DNA of 64,000 nt from Vibrio maritimus (GTDB taxonomy: Bacteria > Pseudomonadota > Gammaproteobacteria > Enterobacterales > Vibrionaceae): NCBI GenBank assembly GCA_000755425.1, contig BBMT01000001.1, forward strand, positions 372,001 to 436,000. Reading direction: 5' to 3'. The position numbers were made by a program, and so were the translations under genes. Positions 56,911-64,000 of this stretch are shown here, piece after piece. Each line of letters opens with the position of its first letter. The first letter of the stretch is position 1. A model generated the notes under the pieces. It had not been told where the DNA came from and did not search any database. It saw nothing but the letters and a program-made list of their open reading frames with translations.

Positions 56911-57602
56911 ATGCAATACTCCCACGAAATTCAATCTATGTGTCCGATTCAGCAAGGGGCACTGCATCCATCTGCACCTATTCCAGTCGAAGGTCGTTGG
57001 GTCAATCCAAAAGATGTCATCGCTATTTCTGGCTTAAGCCACGGAGTTGGTGCTTGTGCACCTCAACAAGGCGCAGCCAAACTGACACTCAACGTTAAAG
57101 ATGGCATTGTTGAGGAAGTGTTGATTGAACTATAGGTTGCTCTGGTATGACACACTCAGCTGCCATGGCGTCCGAAATCCTCACCGGTAAGACCATTCTT
57201 GAAGCGATGAATACTGACCTCGTTTGTGATGCTATTAATGTCGCGATGCGTGAAATCTTTCTGCAGTTTGCCTATGGCCGCACGCAATCAGCGTTCTCAG
57301 AGGGTGGGCTTGAAATTGGCGCAGCGTTAGAGGACTTGGGAAAAACTCAAAGAAGCCAGGTAGGTACGAGCTATGCTACGCGTGCTAAAGGACCAAGATA
57401 TATGGAGGTTGCCGAAGGCTACGTGACTCGACTTGCGTTAGATGCTGATAGTGAAATCATCGGTTATGAGTACCTTAACCTTGGAAAAATGATGGCAGAA
57501 ATCAATAAAGGCGTGGCTCCAGACGAGGCTATGTCTCTGGCGAAAGGCAGCTATGGTCGATTTGATGAAGCCGTAACTTTCGTTAACCCACGCCAAGATT
57601 AA
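56911..57602 (+). CDS. NifU-like iron-sulfur scaffold-type protein, frameshifted
   Basis: About 230 residues when restored. N-terminal part: MQYSHEIQSMCPIQQGALHP, ISGLSHGVGACAPQQGAAKL and GIVEEVLIE. The frame breaks near 57137; lengthening AA to AAA gives ETIGCSGMTHSAAMASEILTG, and the frame then runs to the stop. Cysteines 11, 49 and about 77 have spacing like an IscU/NifU-type metal site. The C-terminal half (FAYGRTQSAFSEGG, YLNLGKMMAEINKG) is specific to the group annotated as iron-sulfur assembly scaffold that travels with GGGtGRT genes. GAGGA lies seven bases before the ATG, inside a predicted hairpin. It is controlled by the riboswitch upstream; biochemical role not established. Confidence 0.8.
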
Positions 57603-57616
57603 TTGAGGAGCCTATT

Positions 57617-58591
57617 ATGACTATCACAACACAAACACTACTAAATGAAATGGGCTTTGACACATTAGAGCAGGCCTACCAATTTTGCCTTAAACATAAC
57701 ATTGACCCAAAACACCTGGTGATGGAAACCCAGCCTATCGCATTCGATGACGCCTGCGATGCCTACACGCTGGGAAGCGCTTTAGCACTACATCGACAAG
57801 TAAGTACAGCACAGCAGGCGGCTCTCACCATTGGCGAAGGTCTTCAGGCATTTTGTAAACCAGGCAGTGTAGCGGCGCAGCGACAAGTTGGTTTAGGTCA
57901 TGGTGCATTAGCGGCAAGACTCTTGAGTGAAGAGACACAATGCTTTGCCTTTTTGGCAGGCCATGAGTCATTTGCAGCCGCTGAAGGTGCGATCAAAATA
58001 GCGCTGAACGCCAACAAATCGAGAAAAACTCCTCTGAAAGTGATTCTTAATGGTCTAGGAAAAGACGCGGCTTACCTGATTTCTCGCATTAATGGCTTTA
58101 CTTATGTTAAGACACAGTTTGATTATCAAAATGGCGTATTGAACGAAGTGAGTCGCAAGCGCTTTAGCCAAGGAGAGCGTGGGGAAATCCTCTGTTATGG
58201 TGCTGATGAAGTTCGTGAGGGTGTCGCAATCATGCATGCTGCTGATGTCGATGTAAGTATCACAGGCAACTCGACCAACCCTACACGTTTCCAGCATCCG
58301 GTTGCTGGAATCTACAAGTCAGAGCGTCTAGCACAAGGTAAATCATACTTCTCAGTCGCGTCGGGTGGCGGTACCGGCAGAACGCTGCATCCGGATAATG
58401 TGGCAGCAGGTCCTGCAAGCTATGGTATGACAGATACGATGGGCCGAATGCACGCTGATGCGCAATTTGCTGGAAGCTCGTCAGTTCCAGCACACGTTGC
58501 GATGATGGGCTTTATTGGTATGGGTAATAACCCGATGGTTGGGGCTTCAGTAGCGCTGGCTGTTGAGGTTGATCAGATGCTAAATCGTTAA
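57617..58591 (+). CDS. GGGtGRT family protein
   Basis: 324 residues of the GGGtGRT family, named for the motif seen here as SVASGGGTGRTLHPDN (residues 247-262). Other conserved blocks are CKPGSVAAQRQVGLGHGALA, CFAFLAGHESFAAAEGAIKI, ISRINGFTYVKTQFDY, SITGNSTNPTRFQHPVAG and FIGMGNNPMVGASVALAVE. Gly-rich segments suggest nucleotide or cofactor binding, but I know of no assigned activity. GAGGAG precedes the ATG, and it follows the NifU-like gene by 14 bases, so both should share the riboswitch-controlled transcript. Confidence 0.85.
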   Translation: MTITTQTLLNEMGFDTLEQAYQFCLKHNIDPKHLVMETQPIAFDDACDAYTLGSALALHRQVSTAQQAALTIGEGLQAFCKPGSVAAQRQVGLGHGALAARLLSEETQCFAFLAGHESFAAAEGAIKIALNANKSRKTPLKVILNGLGKDAAYLISRINGFTYVKTQFDYQNGVLNEVSRKRFSQGERGEILCYGADEVREGVAIMHAADVDVSITGNSTNPTRFQHPVAGIYKSERLAQGKSYFSVASGGGTGRTLHPDNVAAGPASYGMTDTMGRMHADAQFAGSSSVPAHVAMMGFIGMGNNPMVGASVALAVEVDQMLNR

Positions 58592-58609
58592 CCTAGCAAA
58601 TAACAATGG

Positions 58610-58641
58610 AGCTGGTACTCGGTTAATGCCAAGTACCAGCT
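58610..58641. terminator. Terminator after the GGGtGRT gene
   Basis: Perfect ten-bp stem AGCTGGTACT / AGTACCAGCT with a 12-base loop, adjacent to the stop codon of the convergent GGDEF-EAL gene. Confidence 0.8.
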
Positions 58642-60803
58642 TTAAAGTTTGAACTCGATGACGTTGGACTCGCTTTCATTAATTAGCTTTTTAACAAAGT
58701 CATCGACCGGCATCGGCTTGTCAAAGTAATAACCTTGGCCGATTTCACAGCCGATTTGGGCGAGAGTATTCGCTTGATCTTCGGTTTCAATGCCTTCAGC
58801 AACGACCAGTAAATCAAGGTTATTAGCCATAGCGACCATAGCTTGAACGAGTTGCTGGTCTTTGGAATCGGTAATGATGTCACGGACGAACGATTGGTCA
58901 ATTTTAATGCCATCGACGGTAAATCGACGTAGGTAACTCAGTGATGAGTATCCAGTCCCAAAATCATCAAGCCAAACTTCTATACCACTTGCGCGGATCT
59001 CTTTTAGAGTACGTTCAGCCTCGTCTTCATCCTGTAGTAGCAGACTTTCTGTAATTTCCATGCGGATAGTGCGTGGTGGGACATGGTATTTCTCCATGTA
59101 GAACGCGAACATTTCCACTAGGTTTTGTCTATACAACTGTTTGGATGAAATATTAATTGAAACGTGAAAATCATGTGCAAAGTACGGCATCCACTGTTGA
59201 ATCTGGAAGCATAGTCGCTCTATGAGCCACTGACCAAGTGGCAGAATCATCGCGGTTTCTTCGGCAATAGGGATAAAATCAGCAGGCGGAACCACGCCTA
59301 ATACTGGGTGGCGCCAACGGACTAGCGACTCAGCGCCCATGATTCGGCCTGTTTTCAAGCAGACCAGCGGTTGAAACCAAAGCTCAAACTGTTGTAAGTC
59401 AGCAAGCGAACGTCGAAGCTCACGCTCAATGTTCGCTCGGTGCGTGACAGACTTAAGCATTTTGGGTGTAAATACTTTGTGTGTGTTTTTTCCATCCGCT
59501 TTGGCGCGATACATTGCAATATCGGCGTTTTTAATCAGATCTTCCGCTGTTTTACCATTGTGTGGGTATCGAGCGATACCTATGCTCCCACCAACGACAA
59601 GCTCTTCATTTTCCATGAGGATAGGTGAGCGCACTGCAAGGAAGATTTTTCTCACTAACCCGTCAACGTCTTCAGTAGACTTTAGATGAGGATCAGCATT
59701 AGGAACTCATCACCGCCTATCCTTGAAATCATAGTCAAAGGGTGGTCATTGGTGATCTCGCGTGCACATGTGGTGAGTTTTTCAGACAATCGCATCAGTA
59801 AAAAATCGCCGCTGTCATGACCATAGTTATCATTGATGACTTTAAATTCGTCGAGGTCGATAAATAGCACGCTAAACGAGGTAGCAGGGTAGGATTTAAT
59901 CGTACCTTGCAGGTGTTGTATAAAGCGGGTTCGATTCGGAAGATCGGTCAATGCATCATGATAAGCCAGATGCGAAATTTTCTGGGTACGTTGCTCAAGT
60001 TTTGACGCCATAGATTGAACGGCAAGGGTTAAGTTCCCAATTTCATCTTGCCTTTCCACCGTGCTCATCGCTTGCGCTAGTTTGAAATCGCCGCGCCCAA
60101 TAGACTCTGCTTGCTCTGTGAGCTTAACCAGTGGTCGACTCCAGTGCCGAGAGATAATCGCCGCCATCAATGCTGACAAAGACAGCAATAATACTGCAGC
60201 GCCTAAGACACCAAGATACAGTGCTTTCTGAGAGCGTTCATTGGTCGACTCAATAAGCGTTGTCATCGTGGCGATGTCCCGATCGACTTTTTCGAGTGAA
60301 AATTCGATAAAAATGCCACCAATGATTTCGTCTGCGGCTTGGATAGGGCGAATGATGACCAAACGGTCATCGGTAAACTCATGAATTCGTTGACCTTGGT
60401 TTAATACAGCACTGACATCATTGGGAAAGGGTAGATCTCGTCCGAGCATTTCTAGCGAATGATCGCCATTGTGGAAAACATGCCCTTTGCGATCAAAAAC
60501 GACGAGGCTCTCGAGCTCGTCCATTTGTAATAGCGGCTCGAGCAAGTAGCCTGCTTCTTCTAAATTGTACATATAGAGCGGATCGAACATAGACTCAGAC
60601 AGATAACTAGACATTTGCTCTGCACGCTTGCTGAGCTCGGTTCGAAAGGTTTTACTGTTTTGTACTGTAAGTTCGTGAAGCAATCGCTGTGAATGATTGG
60701 ATGCTAACCACAAGTGCACCGCTGCACTGGTCAATGTCATCACTACTGCCAGTGCGAATGTCACTAGCATGTACTGCCCTTGTAGTCGTAATTTCAGCTT
60801 CAT
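58642..60803 (-). CDS. GGDEF-EAL c-di-GMP enzyme, frameshifted
   Basis: About 720 residues when restored: membrane helix (YMLVTFALAVVMTLTSAAV), periplasmic sensor with LEPLLQMDELESLVVFDRKG, second helix (LYLGVLGAAVLLLSLSALMA), HAMP (SRPLVKLTEQAESIGRGDF), GGDEF domain with intact RIGGDEFLM and EAL domain with AESLVRWRHP (ESL variant), DDFGTGYSSLSYLRR and KIDQSFVRD. The break near 59693 lies just after GGDEFLMLI; CC to CCC gives MLIPHLKSTEDVDG. Catalytic residues of both halves appear present. It starts 11 bases after a PhnD-like binding-protein gene, which probably feeds it a periplasmic signal. Confidence 0.88.
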
Positions 60804-60814
60804 TATCCGTCTAC

Positions 60815-61846
60815 CTACTTAAACCACATGCTTTCGATTTGCATGCGATATTGATTGTAATCGGCGAAAGATTGCAATCGTTCGGGGGAGAATGCTTCAA
60901 ACTTGGAGGTTTTCTGAAACTTATACAGTGCGGCTTTTCCTTCTGCAGATTGATGGGCATTGACCAGACTTGTCTCGATAGCCCGTTTCACTTTAAAAGG
61001 GAGGTTTCTACGCAGTAAAATGACACTGCGTGGTATGAACTCAGTGCGATAGATGATTTCCATTTCCGGTTTTATATGCGGAGGCATATCACCAGAGTCT
61101 TCCCAGTTGGTGTTGGCAAACGCACCGGCATCAGCTTGGCCATGCGCAACCCATGTAGACAACGATATTTCATCAGCTCGTCGAAGAATGTCTCCAGCAA
61201 CGACGATGTTAACGCTGTCTGGATTGGTGATTTGAGTCGAAACAGGCTGAGAAACCATTGCTAATTGTTGGTTTATTAAAGTTTGTACAGGCATGTAAAA
61301 GCCGGAGGTGGAACTCCTATCTTCGAGAACAAGTGTTTTACCGACGAGATCGTCAAGGGTATGAATACCGCTATCCTTTCGCGCAAAGAACACGGTTTGG
61401 TAGTCGGCTTGTCCTTTTTTCCAGCGGTGCAAACGAATATCGGCTTTGTGTTCCTCTTGCAGTTTTAAGGCGGCAAACAAAGTTTCAGACACCATGTCGA
61501 TATCACCGCTGTCTAGCCATTGGCCCAACTCGATGATGGAGTTGGTGACTTTTACACGCCCCTCGGTATAGCCATAGGGAGCAAGTTGATGTCCTAAATA
61601 TTTTGCTATCGGCGAGGTAAACCCGATGTGCTTGCGTGCTTTGCTACTTAACACACCGATGGTGAAAGTCTTATTTTGTTCGACTTGTACCGGTGTTAGT
61701 TCGGTTGTTGTATCTGACGCTAGACTTGTCACACTATAGCCTGTTGTACAAAGCCCTAAAGCAATAAGTCCCAGTCCTTTCAACGCTGCGCTTTTTAGGC
61801 GCAGTGTATGGGCTAACATGGGGCTAGAGATAGAACTTACACGCAT
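60815..61846 (-). CDS. PhnD-like periplasmic substrate-binding protein
   Basis: 343 residues: signal peptide/anchor (LRLKSAALKGLGLIALGLCT), then FTIGVLSSKARKHIGFTSPI, SETLFAALKLQEEHKADI, GKTLVLEDRSSTSGFYMPVQ (the PhnD Ser-Thr-Ser-Gly ligand loop) and ISLSTWVAHGQADAGAFANT. Phosphonate/phosphite/phosphate-type binding protein family. No ABC permease or ATPase genes follow. Instead it is directly coupled to a GGDEF-EAL gene, so it likely acts as a sensor rather than a transporter part. Start ATG at 61846 chosen for an adjacent signal peptide. Confidence 0.85.
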   Translation of the reverse strand: MRVSSISSPMLAHTLRLKSAALKGLGLIALGLCTTGYSVTSLASDTTTELTPVQVEQNKTFTIGVLSSKARKHIGFTSPIAKYLGHQLAPYGYTEGRVKVTNSIIELGQWLDSGDIDMVSETLFAALKLQEEHKADIRLHRWKKGQADYQTVFFARKDSGIHTLDDLVGKTLVLEDRSSTSGFYMPVQTLINQQLAMVSQPVSTQITNPDSVNIVVAGDILRRADEISLSTWVAHGQADAGAFANTNWEDSGDMPPHIKPEMEIIYRTEFIPRSVILLRRNLPFKVKRAIETSLVNAHQSAEGKAALYKFQKTSKFEAFSPERLQSFADYNQYRMQIESMWFK

Positions 61847-62188
61847 TACAACAAGCCTTATAAATAACGATACAGATATACTAGGTGATAGCTCTCGACA
61901 TTCGAACAAAATAGGTTGACTAACAACATTAGCGGCATCACTTATGGAATGGCTCTCACGATTTTTTAGTCAGCGTCAGTCAAGCGAATGAATTTTGGTA
62001 ACGGAACTATCTGTTATGATTCGGAATGTTAACACAATCATTTGTTCTGTGAATGCTTGTATTACTAAAAATAATTGGCTGATTTAGCTTAGGATTTGAT
62101 ACTCAGCCCAATTATTCATTAAACTTCATTTCATACGAGCCGATACAGTGTGTGTATCGATACTTAAGGAACACAGGGTAAGGTAGCG

Positions 62189-62857
62189 GTGAAAAAAATC
62201 TTATTGGGACTTGGCATAGGCGCCGTGCTTTTGGGCGCAGGTGGCGGGGTGGCTTATTATCTTGGCTATTTCGAAGAGTCTGAACCACCTCAAACCAGCG
62301 GAAATCGTAAAGCACCGGTTCCTCAAACCCTCGTCGAGCCTTCAAACATTGAGGAGCCGACTCCGGAACCAAAGCCACTCCCTAATCACTATTACGTTTC
62401 TCGATCTGCTGAGACCGTGTACTTGCAACCAGAATCCACTTCAACACCGGATGGTATTGCTTACTATGGTGAGCAGCTAAATGTGATGGAAAGACGTGGT
62501 GACTGGATCCGAATCGCGCCAATTTACCAGCTCGAAGAAGGCGCTGATGAAGTCTCTCAATGGGTCAATAGTGCTCATTTATCAGTAGAGCCGGTAAAAC
62601 TATCCGGCAGCGATTGGCTTGATGTTCTGCAAGAATATATTGAGAACAGCGATCACTACATGAGCTTTCAAGAAGCCTTCCTCGAAGCCAGCACTCAGCT
62701 TATCAAAGGCAAACAATGTCGCCTCGCTGACTTTGAAGAAGTTGGCGGCTGGATCAAGTCAATTAATCATAAAGATAGCGTCTACTTTACCTATTGTGGT
62801 GGCATAGAGGCCGAACATAAAATCTATTTGAATGTTGCTAGTGGGGAAATCTTTTAG
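62189..62857 (+). CDS. Membrane-anchored protein with SH3-like domain
   Basis: 222 residues, GTG start after AAGGTAG. N-terminal helix (ILLGLGIGAVLLGAGGGVAYYLG), a Pro/Glu-rich linker, an SH3b-like domain (YYVSRSAETVYLQPESTS, GEQLNVMERRGDWIRIA), then a helical C-terminal domain with two Cys (GKQCRLADFEEVGGW, FTYCGG). I do not know the family name. Likely periplasmic-facing. Confidence 0.65.
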   Translation: MKKILLGLGIGAVLLGAGGGVAYYLGYFEESEPPQTSGNRKAPVPQTLVEPSNIEEPTPEPKPLPNHYYVSRSAETVYLQPESTSTPDGIAYYGEQLNVMERRGDWIRIAPIYQLEEGADEVSQWVNSAHLSVEPVKLSGSDWLDVLQEYIENSDHYMSFQEAFLEASTQLIKGKQCRLADFEEVGGWIKSINHKDSVYFTYCGGIEAEHKIYLNVASGEIF

Positions 62858-62871
62858 CTCCTATCAAGCGA

Positions 62872-63273
62872 TTACCAAGGAGATTGATCTCGTTCTTTTT
62901 CTGCCGTTCGTGCCATTTCTTGCACGCATTGCTTGAGTCGTTTTATGGATGTGAGGTCACCATGCTCTATGTGTTCAATAGGGGCATAACCATTGAATGT
63001 ATTGGAGTTGTTGCGTACGTTAATGAAGTTATTTATAAAATGAGAGCTTTCAAATGCGGTGCGGAGCAGGCCATCTATTTCGACGATAAGATGCACTCGT
63101 TCAAAGGTTGATGGACCAACAGGTACGGTTGCCGGGGTCACTTTTAGGCGGGCGTGCTGTTCTTGTGAAAGTTCAAGAATAGCTTCGGTTTGTTGATTGG
63201 ATGCGCCCCAACCGTCGAGCACGCTTAGCGCATATTTGACGAGTGTAAGTCTTTCATTCTGTGACAGTTCCAT
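62872..63273 (-). CDS. Antitoxin-like protein (MbcA/ParS, DUF2384-type)
   Basis: 133 residues: an N-terminal helical segment with LVKYALSVLDGWGASNQQTE (Xre-like), a middle RVHLIVEIDGLLRTAFESSHFI, and a C-terminal region with NNSNTFNGYAPIEHIEHGDL. That tail resembles the toxin-binding DUF2384 motif (xGxxPxxxIxxGD). RES-type toxins usually pair with this family, but none lies beside it. Assignment is tentative. Confidence 0.5.
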   Translation of the reverse strand: MELSQNERLTLVKYALSVLDGWGASNQQTEAILELSQEQHARLKVTPATVPVGPSTFERVHLIVEIDGLLRTAFESSHFINNFINVRNNSNTFNGYAPIEHIEHGDLTSIKRLKQCVQEMARTAEKERDQSPW

Positions 63274-63446
63274 TGTCTTGTCCTTTTCACCACTACCGTT
63301 TTGAATATAGTTGCTGAGCTGTATTACCTCAAGATGACGGACATGAAGGCCTTTAAACTCTTTGTCGTAATGGTTTAGCTTTTTTTATTTGTCTTCTAAC
63401 TAGGTTAGGCACATAATGCGAGCCTATTCGTATTGAGGTTGTGTCT

Positions 63447-63965
63447 TTGAGTCGGTTCAGTGTGTCATTTTTGCTTGCTTTTGTTGTCGCGTTTTTCGCG
63501 CCAATGGGGTTTGCTGCATCTGATACTTTTGAAGGTGACCGCGTTGTCAATACAAGCATCGCTGCATGGGCGCATTCCTCAAGCGCCTATGATGCGCCTC
63601 ACGAGTCAGTACGCACACCGCGTGAGTTATCGAACAGACTTTCTTCTAAACTAAACCAGCGCCCAACCCATCCACGTAAACCTAATCGACCAACGTCTAA
63701 CTCATTTGGTGAGCATGACGCGCAAGGTATTTTGTCTTCGTGGCGATGGTTCAACAGCGGCCATGAGTCACGTGAACAAGAAGCGCCAGACTACACTCAA
63801 ATCGCTGACTTAGGTGCTTCTTGTTACATTGAACAGTTTGTTTGCTCAGCAGATTCTAGACTGCTCACTCCTTTCTATTTTCGTCATGCAGCTTCTCAGC
63901 ACCGTTTGAGTGGTTGGAAAGATGGAAACACCTTGTACGTCTATTTAAGCTCTCTCTACGCTTAG
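63447..63965 (+). CDS. Secreted hypothetical protein
   Basis: 172 residues with a signal peptide (FSVSFLLAFVVAFFAPMGFA) and a Ser/Arg/His-rich body; two Cys near ASCYIEQFVCSADSR. GAGG lies eight bases before a TTG at 63447; an in-frame GTG at 63441 is too near the ribosome-binding site. Family unknown. Confidence 0.6.
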   Translation: MSRFSVSFLLAFVVAFFAPMGFAASDTFEGDRVVNTSIAAWAHSSSAYDAPHESVRTPRELSNRLSSKLNQRPTHPRKPNRPTSNSFGEHDAQGILSSWRWFNSGHESREQEAPDYTQIADLGASCYIEQFVCSADSRLLTPFYFRHAASQHRLSGWKDGNTLYVYLSSLYA

Positions 63966-64000
63966 TTTTCCCCCAGATGTTTCTTTAGTCACTAGTCTTG

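Noticed and set aside
56911..57602. Reading the two frames as separate small proteins (74 and 151 residues)
   Set aside because: The bases between them encode TIGCSGM in phase with the second frame, a motif expected in one NifU-like protein; one added A joins them.
4294..60803. Programmed ribosomal frameshifting as the cause of the broken genes
   Set aside because: Breaks fall at varied short runs with no common slippery heptamer, in unrelated families that do not use recoding.
4294..60803. Calling the broken genes pseudogenes
   Set aside because: Each has a single-base break with all catalytic or structural motifs intact, in otherwise complete operons with overlaps preserved.
62112..62378. 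88-codon minus-strand frame opposite the start of the SH3-like protein gene
   Set aside because: No ribosome-binding site, Arg/Pro-rich shadow composition, and it covers the start region of a more credible gene.
1..64000. CRISPR arrays, insertion sequences, prophage or integron sites
   Set aside because: No regularly spaced direct repeats, transposase, integrase, or flanking terminal repeats were seen on either strand.
1..64000. tRNA or rRNA genes
   Set aside because: No cloverleaf-like segment with conserved TTCGA/TTCAA loop and CCA end was recognised in the intergenic gaps.

Overview
The window reads as a chromosomal segment of a Vibrio or close relative (Vibrionaceae). The best clues are a LuxT/SwrT-type TetR regulator, the split haem-uptake module hutBCD / hutWXZ, a YfcZ-type DUF406 protein, an adenine riboswitch next to an adenosine-deaminase-family gene (as described for Vibrio add), Fur-type operators, and moderate GC with tightly packed operons. 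I see no tRNA, rRNA, insertion sequence, prophage or CRISPR array.

Layout. 1-6.3 kb: TonB-dependent siderophore receptor and a FecBCDE-like ferric-citrate/siderophore ABC importer, each with a Fur-like site. 6.3-14.9 kb: flavin-reductase-like protein, YceI protein, chemoreceptor, ArsR regulator beside a PgpB phosphatase, ABC1/UbiB-type kinase, PpnP nucleoside phosphorylase and a pirin. 15.1-18.4 kb: a three-gene sugar cluster (two ROK kinases and a GH1 glycosidase). 18.6-29.0 kb: SDR protein, adenine riboswitch plus adenine deaminase, MepA, a small HTH protein, a diguanylate cyclase, a SirB2 protein, Sad-type aldehyde dehydrogenase, a YdjM-like membrane protein and a large lipoprotein. 29.1-37.7 kb: lactate module (permease LldP, LutABC/LldEFG, FAD/Fe-S D-lactate dehydrogenase) with a divergent LysR gene. 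37.7-42.0 kb: SgrR-type regulator, small secreted proteins and luxT. 42.0-47.6 kb: haem transport and utilisation, hutBCD and hutWXZ. 47.6-56.4 kb: MATE pump with divergent LysR, an Scs-type thiol-redox operon and a GT39 (ArnT-like) glycosyltransferase. 56.7-58.6 kb: a fluoride-type (crcB motif) riboswitch in front of a NifU-like scaffold gene and a GGGtGRT-family gene. 58.6-64 kb: GGDEF-EAL protein paired with a PhnD-like binding protein, then three poorly known proteins.

The most interesting system is the riboswitch-NifU-GGGtGRT unit. The leader fits the crcB aptamer consensus and is followed by mutually exclusive helices that could expose or hide the ribosome-binding site, yet no fluoride exporter gene (crcB/fluc or eriC-F) lies next to it. 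Iron is the second theme: Fur-like sites lie at the siderophore genes, between hutB and hutW, and between lldP and its LysR neighbour.

Sequence quality. I count about 27 single-base frameshifts in 19 otherwise well-conserved genes. All but one are one-base deletions, and most can be repaired by lengthening a short homopolymer by one base. This looks like sequencing or assembly error rather than gene decay, so I annotate these as whole genes with the break noted.
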